From NCBI GenBank assembly GCA_963844655.1, contig CAWJPA010000003.1:496001-560000 (forward strand): a stretch of 64,000 nt of DNA, read 5' to 3'. Source of the stretch: JASHPR01 sp963844655 (GTDB lineage: Bacteria; Actinomycetota; Actinomycetes; Streptosporangiales; Streptosporangiaceae). The notes beneath the pieces were generated by a model, which made no database searches, was not told the DNA's origin, and was given only the letters and a program-made list of their open reading frames with translations. The position numbers were made by a program, and so were the translations under genes. The number at the start of each line of letters is the position of its first letter. Within the stretch, counting starts at the first letter, position 1. Positions 46,223 to 53,515 of this stretch are shown piece by piece.

Positions 46223-47353
46223 TTACACGTTGTCTCCGCCCGCTGAAGATTCAGCTTTGCTGGGTAGCTTGACGCCGGGTGGGGGCACTGCCCCCACGGC
46301 CCAATCGAACTGTGGCGGATGAAGCCATACCTTGGTGCGCTCAAAGTTGACCGTGCCGCCCGAGAACTCGGCGCTCCCGAAACTGACCGTGGCGCTAGAG
46401 AACTCGGCGAAGCCGAAGTTCACCTGGCCGCCCGAGAACTCGGCGAATCTGAAGTTCACCTGGCCGCCGGAGAACTCGGCGCTGCCGAAGCCCACCGTGC
46501 TGCCCGAGAACTCGGCGCCACCGAAACTGACCGTGGCGCCCGAGAACTCGACGCTCCCGAAACTGACCGTGGCGCCCGAGAACTTGGCATCGCTGAAGTC
46601 GACCTGGCCGCCCGAGAACTCGGCGCCACCGAAGTCCACCCTGCCGCCCGAGAACTCGGCGCCACCGAAGCTAACCGTGCCGCCCGAGAACTCGGCGGCG
46701 CTGAAGTCCACCCTGCTGCCCGAGAACTCGGCATCGCGGAAGCTGACCGTGGCGCCCGAGAACTCAACGCCACCGAAACTGACCGTGGCGCCCGAGAACT
46801 TGGCCTCGCTGAAGTCGACCTGGCCGCCCGAGAACCGGGCTTGCAGGAAATTCCCGCCGTCGAAGATCACGCCAGTAAAGTCGAAATCCTTCCCACACCA
46901 GGAGACCCTGGCGTCATCGCGCAGGTGCGCCGCTATCACGCGTATGACGGTGTGGCGGACCTCTCTGTCGGCCAGAAATCCCAGCCGTGCTGCCCCGTCA
47001 CCAGGATCGGGTGCGTAGGGCATCCGCAAGTAGCCGCATAGCACGTCAATGCACGTTTGACGATTGTCTTCCCAGTCATCAGCCAACCCCGCCATCGCGT
47101 ATACCCCGGCCAGCCGGACCGCCGCTGGCTTGTCAAACCCGAGCTGTTCCGCCGCGGACGCGAACCTATCGTTCAATGTCCGGGCACGCTGCTCCGCGAG
47201 CGTCCTCTCGAGCTGCTCTCGCTGTGCTTCTAGGGAGTCAGCCGTGGCCTGCCTGGTGGCCTGAAAGCCTCTGAGTGCTACGACAATCGTGCCGCCGAGG
47301 CTAACGAGGCTAACGATGGCAGCGATGAGCGCGGCTTCGATTTGAGGACTCAT
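46223..47353 (-). CDS. Membrane-anchored protein with fourteen 12-residue repeats
   Basis: A 376-residue protein. One N-terminal helix (about 8-28) is followed by a coiled-coil stretch (ATADSLEAQREQLERTLAEQ) and a conserved block with RFASAAEQLGFDKPAAVRLAGVYAMAGLADDW, which is common at the start of actinobacterial pentapeptide-repeat proteins. Then come ~14 units of consensus A-E-F-S-G-[GA]-[TQR]-V-[SDN]-F-x-x, coded by 36-bp tandem repeats. The 12-residue period is not the five of classical pentapeptide repeats, although a beta-helix is still likely. Function is unknown. The ORF just upstream ends 2 nt before its ATG. Confidence 0.78.
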   Translation of the reverse strand: MSPQIEAALIAAIVSLVSLGGTIVVALRGFQATRQATADSLEAQREQLERTLAEQRARTLNDRFASAAEQLGFDKPAAVRLAGVYAMAGLADDWEDNRQTCIDVLCGYLRMPYAPDPGDGAARLGFLADREVRHTVIRVIAAHLRDDARVSWCGKDFDFTGVIFDGGNFLQARFSGGQVDFSEAKFSGATVSFGGVEFSGATVSFRDAEFSGSRVDFSAAEFSGGTVSFGGAEFSGGRVDFGGAEFSGGQVDFSDAKFSGATVSFGSVEFSGATVSFGGAEFSGSTVGFGSAEFSGGQVNFRFAEFSGGQVNFGFAEFSSATVSFGSAEFSGGTVNFERTKVWLHPPQFDWAVGAVPPPGVKLPSKAESSAGGDNV

Positions 47354-47355
47354 GT

Positions 47356-47589
47356 CTACGTATCTTCACTTGGGCCGATAGGGGTAGCCGTCACTTTGGT
47401 CCATTCGTACATCTGCTGAACCTCGCCGTTCCGGCGCGTGACGCTCAGCTCATCCTGGGTCATTCCCGCCTGGCCGTCACTCAGGAGATCAATATGTACG
47501 AGGACGGCGAGGCACAGCACGAATCGCTCACAAGAATCGGCCAAGCCCTGCGGGTCGAGAGCTGATGCTCTTGCGGGCCGTGGCGTCAT
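47356..47589 (-). CDS. Short ORF, possibly the frameshifted C-terminus of the upstream GNAT gene
   Basis: A 77-codon frame ending 2 nt before the repeat-protein ATG. Its start overlaps the end of the acetyltransferase frame, and its first part (ALDPQGLADSCERFVLCL) looks like the final strands of a GNAT domain, which the acetyltransferase frame itself lacks. It is either that missing end shifted by 1 nt, or an independent small protein coupled to the repeat protein. Confidence 0.35.
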   Translation of the reverse strand: MTPRPARASALDPQGLADSCERFVLCLAVLVHIDLLSDGQAGMTQDELSVTRRNGEVQQMYEWTKVTATPIGPSEDT

Positions 47590-47989
47590 TGTTCACGTCT
47601 ACCTCGGCCGCGACCCGGCCGACTCCCTGGTCGTGCAAAGGACGGAACGCTGCTGCGAGGAGTGCTCGTGCTACTCCGCGGCGCCGGTAAGCCCTCACGA
47701 TGGCGATCAAGCCGAGCAGGCGCTGGCCGGGATCATTCCACACACGGACCAGTCCCGCATAGGTGCCCGTGGTGTCATCGACGGCTACAAGGTAGCTCTT
47801 CGCGTCGAAGTGCCGCGGGTCGAAGGTGTACTCCTGGAATTCCCGCGGTTCATTCACCCACCCGTCTGCCCCCGGGATGTCCTCGCGCAGGAGATCATCC
47901 AGCAGCCGCAGCGCATCCACATCCGCATCAGCAGCGGAGATGGCATGCAGCCCGGCCGGGAACCTGGCCTGTTCAAGGTAACGAACCAC
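47528..47989 (-). CDS. GNAT-family acetyltransferase, C-terminus probably frameshifted
   Basis: About 153 residues from GTG 47989. Motif A is LLGLIAIVRAYRRRGVARALLAAAF and motif B begins AAEVDVNNDATAR, after which the frame runs into KSISSRPAGLGRFL, unlike any GNAT end. The neighbouring frame offers a sensible continuation (see the ORF ending at 47356); removing one A near 47559 would join them. Substrate unknown. Confidence 0.65.
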   Translation of the reverse strand: MVRYLEQARFPAGLHAISAADADVDALRLLDDLLREDIPGADGWVNEPREFQEYTFDPRHFDAKSYLVAVDDTTGTYAGLVRVWNDPGQRLLGLIAIVRAYRRRGVARALLAAAFRPLHDQGVGRVAAEVDVNNDATARKSISSRPAGLGRFL

Positions 47990-48248
47990 CGCTGGTCAGG
48001 TCGGTGCATGGCGTAAGCGACTCCGACGTCCAGGTCCCGTCGAGCGCGTGCCATTCCCCGTCGCGTGGCTGGGTGATCGTCAGATCAGCTGCGGTCGCTG
48101 CTCATGCCAGCCGAGAGCCAATGAGATCACTCGGTACTGTGCAGCAGGGACGGCGCGGGCGTGCCGGGCGGGCGGTCATCCTGGAGCCCGAGGTCCCCGG
48201 CGGAGGCATCTCCGAGGGGTCCGTATTGAAGGAAAGGACGGAAGACTC

Positions 48249-48932
48249 TTAGCTCGGGACCGTCACGTCGTCGACGTTAAACAGTTTCCAGTACCCTTCC
48301 GAAATGACCTCTATGCTACCGTCGGTCACCTTGATGGCGGTCTGAGAGTCGATGGCGTATGCCGGGCCCTTTATCCCGGCGGCCCACTGTTCCGCCTCGG
48401 CCATGGTCCTGTCCGGGCTGTCTAGGTGCGGGAAGATGGAGAAATCGACGAGTCCCAGCGTGCTGTCATCACCGCCGGTGCGCGGATTCCGGTGCGCGAA
48501 GTGCTCCCCGATGCGAGGAGTGAGCACCATGCTGCCGGCACTGAGCCCGACATAGACCGTGTCGCGGAGCGAGGGGACGAGGTCGGCCAGCCCAGACTCC
48601 CGCATCCAGTGGCACAGGTACAACGTGTCGCCGCCGTTCACGAGCAGGACGTCTGACTCCCGGACCCAGGAAACCCAGCGCTCTTTGTCGATGCTGGGCA
48701 GCGCGGTCAGTTCCAGCACCCCCACCGACTTCCACCCCAACTCGGTCATGGGACCGGGGGATTGGCCGCTGATAAAACGCCATGGCCCGTCCGGATCCCC
48801 GTAAGGGCCCCCGTATCCTGCGGTGGGGATGCAGAGAGCACGGGCCTCGGCGATCGGTTTGCCCACGAGATCGACCAGCGCCGCCAGGATGCTGGCGTTG
48901 CTGACACCAGAGTCGGTGAGGAGAAACTTCAC
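48249..48932 (-). CDS. Peptidase S51 (dipeptidase E-like) family protein
   Basis: A 227-residue protein starting MKFLLTDSGVSNASI. The nucleophile elbow GLSAGSMVL with its serine, the oxyanion-type VNGGDTLYLCHWM and the later FPHLDSPDR histidine match the S51 family, which includes aspartyl dipeptidases and cyanophycinase. Actinobacterial relatives of this length are common and uncharacterised. The 259-nt stretch between it and the GNAT gene shows nothing further. Confidence 0.85.
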   Translation of the reverse strand: MKFLLTDSGVSNASILAALVDLVGKPIAEARALCIPTAGYGGPYGDPDGPWRFISGQSPGPMTELGWKSVGVLELTALPSIDKERWVSWVRESDVLLVNGGDTLYLCHWMRESGLADLVPSLRDTVYVGLSAGSMVLTPRIGEHFAHRNPRTGGDDSTLGLVDFSIFPHLDSPDRTMAEAEQWAAGIKGPAYAIDSQTAIKVTDGSIEVISEGYWKLFNVDDVTVPS

Positions 48933-49145
48933 CAGGCCACTCTAGGTCGACGACCACGTAAGCCGAGGAAGATGGCCGAACGGTGTGCTTGATCTGTGGC
49001 TGTCGTCGGCGTCTGGCGGCCCGGGCCGGGCGGGCGCGGCAGCGCAGAGCCCGGGGCGGGAGCGCCAGCGGCGCCGGAGGCGCCGCCTTGATACTTACTA
49101 AGGCTTTATTCGGCAACTCACGTCAGTCACTCAGAACAGAACAGT

Positions 49146-49180
49146 GAGGTTTTCTCAGCGACTTTACGTGATCATCTTGT
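49146..49180 (+). repeat. Left terminal inverted repeat
   Basis: It begins GAGGTTTTCTCAGCGACTTT and ends TGATCATCTTGT. The first 20 and the last 12 bases match the inverted right end exactly; only the 3-4 bases between differ. Confidence 0.8.
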
Positions 49181-49255
49181 ACGGGTAGTGGACTAGGGCG
49201 GAGGCGCGCTGTCGCCGGCTGGCAGGTCCGGGTGCTGCCGATTACGTCCTCGCGG

Positions 49256-49339
49256 ATGGGCTGCCTGCTGGATTCCCTGGACCGCGGCTACCGGGTGCTG
49301 GGGGATTTGCTTCTCCAGTTACTGGAGGAGCCAGACTGA
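49256..49339 (+). CDS. 27-codon ORF just inside the transposon, possibly a truncated gene end
   Basis: The frame MGCLLDSLDRGYRVLGDLLL to a stop 4 nt before the MerR ATG has the look of a genuine protein C-terminus. It has no good ribosome site and the frame is open upstream to the terminal repeat. It may be the tail of a host gene captured with the cassette, or a leader peptide. Confidence 0.25.
   Translation: MGCLLDSLDRGYRVLGDLLLQLLEEPD
49313..49327. promoter_or_regulatory. Perfect dyad before the MerR-type gene
   Basis: CTCCAGT-T-ACTGGAG is a perfect 15-bp palindrome ending 16 nt before the ATG at 49344 and overlapping the GGAGGAG ribosome site. It is a likely autoregulatory operator of the MerR-type protein, by inference. 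Confidence 0.5.
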
Positions 49340-49343
49340 CGCC

Positions 49344-50261
49344 ATGGAGAACGACGGACCTCTTCTGACAATCGGTGAGCTGGCCAGACGTGTCGGAGTG
49401 CCGGTGCGCACTATCCGGTTCTGGTCGGATAGCGGGCTGGTGCCGCCGGCCTCGCGGACTGACGGCGATCGCAGGCTGTACGACGCGGCGTGCGTGGCCC
49501 GGCTGGAACTGGTGACGACCTTGCGAGAGCTGGGCGTGAGCCTGGCCAATGTCCGGCGCGTACTGGGCGGCCAGGTCACCGCCGCGGAGGTGGCCGCTAT
49601 CCACCTGGAGGCGCTGGACACCGAGATCCGGACCCTGCGGCTGCGCCGGGCAGTCGTGGCCGCCGTGGTGAAGCGCTCTGCCGACGGCGAGGAGATGGGC
49701 ATGATCAACAAACTGGCGCGCCTGTCCGCGGCCGAGCGGCGCCGGATCATCGATGACTTCACGGCGGAGGTTTTCCGCGGGCTGGATCCCAGCCCGGCGA
49801 GGTTTGCGCGCTGGGCCGCGGCGCCGGATCTGCCGGACGATCCTTCGGCCGAGCAGGTCGAGGCCTGGGTCGATCTCGCTGAGCTGGTAGCAGACAGGGG
49901 TTTCCGCGAGCAGGTCCGGCAGGTCGCTGGCATCGGCGTCCAGATCCAGTCCGGCCGCTGGCTGGTCGACGTCGAGCGGGCGCAGGACGAGGCCGAAGCG
50001 GCCTGTCAGCGGGGAGTGCCGCCTGAGTCTGCCGAAGCGGCCCGGATCGTGGCGCAGATCCTGGCGGGCACCCCCGGCGGCCAGCGCCGTGCTGAGTTGC
50101 TGGCTCAGCTGGAAGCCGCCACTGATCCCCGGATCGAACGTTACTGGGAGCTGACGGCCGTCATCAGCGGCCGTGGCCCGTTCCCGTCGGTGCAGCGCGC
50201 CCTTGAATGGCTGGCCGCCGCGCTGCGCGCGAGCCAGGGCCATTGGGAGGCAGGCCGGTGA
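49344..50261 (+). CDS. MerR-family regulator of the transposon cassette
   Basis: A 305-residue regulator. The N-terminal helix-turn-helix reads LTIGELARRVGVPVRTIRFWSDSGLVPPASR...RLYD, followed by the MerR helix LRELGVSLANVRRVLGG. The ~200-residue C-terminal helical region is longer than in metal-sensing MerRs and probably binds a ligand. The ABC ATPase GTG overlaps its stop (GTGA), so it is coupled to the transporter and likely controls it. Confidence 0.88.
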   Translation: MENDGPLLTIGELARRVGVPVRTIRFWSDSGLVPPASRTDGDRRLYDAACVARLELVTTLRELGVSLANVRRVLGGQVTAAEVAAIHLEALDTEIRTLRLRRAVVAAVVKRSADGEEMGMINKLARLSAAERRRIIDDFTAEVFRGLDPSPARFARWAAAPDLPDDPSAEQVEAWVDLAELVADRGFREQVRQVAGIGVQIQSGRWLVDVERAQDEAEAACQRGVPPESAEAARIVAQILAGTPGGQRRAELLAQLEAATDPRIERYWELTAVISGRGPFPSVQRALEWLAAALRASQGHWEAGR

Positions 50262-50983
50262 TCGAGGTCCGCGGGCTGACCAAGCGCTACGGCTCAACGG
50301 TCGCTGTCGACCGGCTCAGCTTCGACGTGCCACCGGGTGCCGTGACCGGTTTCCTGGGCCTGAACGGATCAGGCAAGTCCACCACCATGCGCGTGATCCT
50401 CGGCCTGGACGCCCCGGACGCCGGGCACGCCCGCATCGGCGGCCAGGCCTACCGTCAACTTCGCTGGCCGCTGCGCGAGGCCGGAGGACTGCTGGAATCC
50501 AGGGCCTTCCACCCGGGCCGGTCTGCCCGCGCGCACCTGGCCGCACTGGCGGCCAGCAACTCCATCAGCCAGTCCAGGGTCGCCGAGGTCCTGGAGATAG
50601 TCGGACTGGGATCCGTGGCGCGCAAACGGGCCGGGAAGTTCTCGCTCGGCATGGCGCAGCGTCTCGGCATCGCCGCGGCGCTGCTGGGAGACCCGGCCGT
50701 GCTGCTGCTCGACGAGCCGGTGAACGGCCTGGACCCGGAGGGAATCCGCTGGATACGCGGCCTGCTCCGGTCACTGGCCGCCGAAGGCCGGGCAGTCCTG
50801 GTCTCCAGCCACCTGATCAGCGAAATGGCCCTGATGGCCGACCGGCTGGTCGTGATCGGCCAGGGACGGCTCCTGGCCGACACCACGGCGGCTGAGCTGT
50901 CCAGCCGGGCCCCCAGCCTCGAAGAGGCCTTCCTGCAACTCACCGGCGATAGTGCCCAGTACCAGGCAAGGAACATGTCATGA
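50258..50983 (+). CDS. ABC transporter ATP-binding protein (transposon passenger)
   Basis: A 241-residue ATPase from GTG 50258 with GGGAGG upstream. Walker A is GLNGSGKSTT, the signature region FSLGMAQRLG replaces the usual LSGGQ, as is common in bacitracin-type and antibiotic-resistance ABC-2 ATPases, Walker B is VLLLDEPVNGLD and the H-loop VSSHLISEM. It lacks the long C-terminal extension of DrrA types. The permease ATG overlaps its stop (ATGA). Confidence 0.9.
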   Translation: MIEVRGLTKRYGSTVAVDRLSFDVPPGAVTGFLGLNGSGKSTTMRVILGLDAPDAGHARIGGQAYRQLRWPLREAGGLLESRAFHPGRSARAHLAALAASNSISQSRVAEVLEIVGLGSVARKRAGKFSLGMAQRLGIAAALLGDPAVLLLDEPVNGLDPEGIRWIRGLLRSLAAEGRAVLVSSHLISEMALMADRLVVIGQGRLLADTTAAELSSRAPSLEEAFLQLTGDSAQYQARNMS

Positions 50984-51756
50984 CCGCCCACACCAGCCAC
51001 CAGCCACCCGGCAGATACCGATTCCGGCAGCTGGCCCGGATGGAATGGATCAAGCTGCGCAGCCTGCGCTCCACCTGGCTCACCCTGGCCATTGCCGTCG
51101 CCGCGTCAGCGGGCATCGCCCTCGCAATAGGCAGCAGCAGCACGACAAGCGGCGGCATGTTCGTCGGCAACACGCTGGTCGGCATGCTCATCGGCGTGCT
51201 GCTCATCGGGGTAGTCGGCGTACTGGCCATGACCAGCGAGTACACCTCCGGGACCATCCGCGCCACATTCGCCGCCGCGCCACGCCGGCTCAAGGTCCTG
51301 GCGGCCAAAGCCGCGGTCGTTGGTGCGGTGGCGCTGATCACCGGCGAGGCGGCAGCATTTCTGTCCTTCTTCGCAGGCTGCATGACTCTGCGCCACGGCA
51401 TCACCGCGCCAGCCCTCAGCCAGCCCGGTGTCCTGCGGGCGATCGTACTCACCGGAGCCAGCCTCAGCCTGATCGGCCTGTTCGGACTCGGCCTCGGAGC
51501 GATCATCCGGCACACCGCCGCGGCGATCACCGTGGTAGTCGGAATCGTCTGCGCCGGCGGGCCACTGAACCTCGCTATCAGGCCCTACCTGCCGATTTAC
51601 ATAGTCAGCCACTCGCTCAGCGCTACGACGCCGCTATGCCGCCCCGGCGCGGCGTCATGCTGGCTGTCAGCCTGGAGCGGACTCGGAATGCTCGCCATCT
51701 ACGCAGCCATCGCCATGGTCCTGGGCGCGCTGATCCTCGCCTGGCGAGATGCATAA
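50980..51756 (+). CDS. ABC-2 family permease (transposon passenger)
   Basis: A 258-residue permease with six helices. The cytoplasmic opening LARMEWIKLRSLRSTWLTLAIA and MTSEYTSGTIRATFAAAPRRLKVLAAK are standard for the ABC-2 permeases linked to antibiotic efflux or immunity. It pairs with the ATPase upstream. The transposase gene starts 36 nt after its stop. Confidence 0.88.
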   Translation: MTAHTSHQPPGRYRFRQLARMEWIKLRSLRSTWLTLAIAVAASAGIALAIGSSSTTSGGMFVGNTLVGMLIGVLLIGVVGVLAMTSEYTSGTIRATFAAAPRRLKVLAAKAAVVGAVALITGEAAAFLSFFAGCMTLRHGITAPALSQPGVLRAIVLTGASLSLIGLFGLGLGAIIRHTAAAITVVVGIVCAGGPLNLAIRPYLPIYIVSHSLSATTPLCRPGAASCWLSAWSGLGMLAIYAAIAMVLGALILAWRDA

Positions 51757-51792
51757 GCCGCAGGCAACGCTCCCGCCCTGCGAAGGCTCCGC

Positions 51793-52614
51793 GTGATCAC
51801 CTATCGTGTCACTCTTGACGTCCCGCTCCAACTCGTGATCAAGGTTTCGAACCTCCTGAGGAAACGCCGGAAGGAACTCGGCACCAGGAACAGAACCCGC
51901 GCCCTGACCTGCTACCAGCAGGCCGTCTTCATCCTCGCCTGGTTCCGCGACAGGCCGGGCCTCTCCCGCCTCGGCCAGGGCTTCGGGATCTCGCAGGCCA
52001 CCGCCTACCGGTACAAGGACGAGGGCGTCGAAGTCCTCAGCGCACTGGCCCCCACCCTGCACGACACCCTGGAGAAAGTCGCTGAGCTGGGACTTCCCTA
52101 CCTGATCCTCGACGGCACCCTCATCGCCTCCGACCGCTGCTCCGACAAGAAAACCAGCAAGAAGGGCATAGAAATAGACAAATGGTACTCGGGGAAGGCG
52201 CACCACCACGCCGGCCTCGTCCAGGCCCTCACCGGTCCCTCCGGCATCCCGCTGTGGGTCTCCGCCGCGCTGCCCGGCAGCACCCACGACATCACCGCCG
52301 CCCGCCAGCTCGTCCTCCCCGAGGCCCGCCCCTACCTGAAAAAGGTCCCGATCCTCGCCGACTCCGGCTACGAAGGCGCTGGCGCCGGAGTCCTCGTGCC
52401 CGTGAAAAAACCCCGCAACGGCGAACTCGACATCAACACGAAATCCCGCAACATGCTGCTCCGCGGAGCCCGCTACCAGGGAGAACGCGCCTTCGCCCTC
52501 ATGTCCCAGCGATGGCGCGCCATCCGCCACGTCTCCGCCGATCCATCACAGATCGGCGACATCGCCAAGTCAGTCCTCGTCCTCACGCAATTCGAGCACA
52601 AGATGATCAGCTGA
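51793..52614 (+). CDS. IS5-like DDE transposase (HARBI/DDE_4 type)
   Basis: A 273-residue transposase. An N-terminal helix-turn-helix (LTCYQQAVFILAWFRDRPGLSRLGQGFGISQATAYRYKDE) precedes the DDE domain: first Asp in LILDGTLIASDR, second in ILADSGYEGAG, and Glu in YQGERAFALMSQRW. All three catalytic acids are present and there is no frameshift, so it may be active. The GTG start lies in GCGTGATCAC, which resembles the inner part of the terminal repeat, and the last codons run into the right repeat. Confidence 0.92.
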   Translation: MITYRVTLDVPLQLVIKVSNLLRKRRKELGTRNRTRALTCYQQAVFILAWFRDRPGLSRLGQGFGISQATAYRYKDEGVEVLSALAPTLHDTLEKVAELGLPYLILDGTLIASDRCSDKKTSKKGIEIDKWYSGKAHHHAGLVQALTGPSGIPLWVSAALPGSTHDITAARQLVLPEARPYLKKVPILADSGYEGAGAGVLVPVKKPRNGELDINTKSRNMLLRGARYQGERAFALMSQRWRAIRHVSADPSQIGDIAKSVLVLTQFEHKMIS

Positions 52615-52633
52615 AAGTCGCTGAGAAAACCTC
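52598..52633 (-). repeat. Right terminal inverted repeat
   Basis: Inverted counterpart of the left terminus, overlapping the final codons of the transposase (HKMIS). It ends in AAAACCTC and is followed by AGT, the candidate target duplication. Confidence 0.8.
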
Positions 52634-52644
52634 AGTCAGCGCCC

Positions 52645-52929
52645 TCAGGTCCTGTAGACGTCACGACGGTGACCGATGTCAACCACCGTGACGACTCGAG
52701 CCTCGTCGTCGATCCGGTAGATGACTCGGTAGGTGCCGCGCCTTGCGCTGAACCGATCGCTCAGCGGTGGAAGCAGCCGCTTGCCGACCCGGTGTGGCTG
52801 TTCCAGCAGCGGACCGGTGATGAAGTCATATGCGGCTGCCGCAACAGCTTCTGGCAATGTTTCAGCAAGTGCCCGGCGGACTGTGGGTGTAGTCCTCAGC
52901 GTGTAGGGCTCCTGCGGATGTTGGCTCAC
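52645..52929 (-). CDS. RelE/ParE-type toxin
   Basis: A 94-residue protein of the RelE fold: YTLRTTPTVRRALAETLPEAVAAAAYDFI, RVGKRLLPPLSDRFSARRGTYRVIYRIDDEARVVTVVDIGHRRDVY. RelE homologues cut mRNA on the ribosome. Its ATG overlaps the antitoxin stop (4 nt). The gene ends only 12 bp from the transposon, which inserted just downstream without disrupting it. Confidence 0.9.
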   Translation of the reverse strand: MSQHPQEPYTLRTTPTVRRALAETLPEAVAAAAYDFITGPLLEQPHRVGKRLLPPLSDRFSARRGTYRVIYRIDDEARVVTVVDIGHRRDVYRT

Positions 52930-53207
52930 TCGCCCGGTGAGCGCCGTCGCATTGTTTCGGCAAGTTCGGCGGCCGACACAGACTCACCCCTGGCAAGCTC
53001 CGCATCGGATTCCGAAAGCCGGGTCATCGTGTCGCCGTCTCGCAGGATGGCGAGTGTCTCCTCGAGCCGTTCGAGATCCTCGACCGCGACGAGCACGGCT
53101 GACGGACGCCCGTGCACGGTTACGGTTACCCGCTCGTGGTGGTCGTGCACGCGAACAACGAGCTCCGAAAGGTGGGTCTTGACCTCTCCTAGAGGCAGGG
53201 TTGTCAT
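52926..53207 (-). CDS. Phd/YefM-type antitoxin
   Basis: A 93-residue antitoxin starting MTTLPLGEVKTHLSELVVRVHDHHERVTVTVHGRPSAVLVAVEDLERLEETLAIL, the typical Phd/YefM N-terminal DNA-binding fold, followed by a flexible toxin-binding tail. It precedes and overlaps the toxin gene. ATG 53207 lies in an operator-like palindrome, pointing to classical autorepression; the longer frame to 53333 is not supported. Confidence 0.9.
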   Translation of the reverse strand: MTTLPLGEVKTHLSELVVRVHDHHERVTVTVHGRPSAVLVAVEDLERLEETLAILRDGDTMTRLSESDAELARGESVSAAELAETMRRRSPGE

Positions 53208-53222
53208 AGTCAAAAGTATGAC
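53203..53222. promoter_or_regulatory. Operator-like dyad at the antitoxin start
   Basis: GTCATA and TATGAC are inverted 6-mers 8 bp apart that overlap the antitoxin ATG. Antitoxin-toxin complexes of this family bind such repeats to repress the operon. Confidence 0.55.
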
Positions 53223-53375
53223 CAAAATTCGGCTCTCGAGCAACACGAGGGTCGGCACTGCCCGCTCTCCGGAGGAGGCTGCCGCCCAAGCTGACCGTGC
53301 GTGGCGGTAGCCGGAATGGCACGCCAAAGGCACGTGGGCCCTGATCGGTGATCTAGAGATGGGTGTTTTGCCTGG

Positions 53376-53448
53376 TGGAGCTAACGAGACTCGAACTCGT
53401 GACCCCTTGCTTGCAAAGCAAGTGCTCTTCCAACTGAGCTATAGCCCC
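53376..53448 (-). tRNA. tRNA-Ala (anticodon TGC)
   Basis: On the minus strand GGGGCTA pairs with TAGCTCC in the acceptor stem, the D arm is AGCTCAGTTGGAAGAGC, the anticodon arm is CTTGC-TTTGCAA-GCAAG with TGC, and the T arm contains GTTCGAA. The discriminator A is followed by an encoded CCA (53373-53375). Confidence 0.95.
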
Positions 53449-53515
53449 AACGTCGCCGCAGCGATCCTAGGTTACCTGTGGTCAGGCGGTGCCGCCGGGT
53501 GCACGAGGCCGGTGC

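Larger units (their letters stand above)
49146..52633 (+). mobile_element. IS5-like transposon carrying a MerR-ABC transporter cassette
   Basis: A 3,488-bp unit bounded by near-perfect terminal inverted repeats and flanked by AGT on both sides (49143-49145 and 52634-52636). That fits a 3-bp target duplication of the ANT type described for the ISL2 group of IS5-family elements. It contains, all on one strand, a MerR-type regulator, an ABC ATPase, an ABC-2 permease and a DDE transposase. The transposase start keeps only the inner part of the expected left terminus (GCGTGATCAC), as if the cassette had been acquired between terminus and transposase. A chance solo terminus to the left is the alternative. 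Confidence 0.65.

Noticed and set aside
46330..46860. Regular 36-bp repeats resembling a CRISPR array
   Set aside because: The repeats adjoin one another without spacers and keep one protein frame throughout; no cas gene is near.
53373..53448. tRNA-Ala as attachment site of a genomic island
   Set aside because: No integrase gene and no second copy of the tRNA 3' end were seen in the window.
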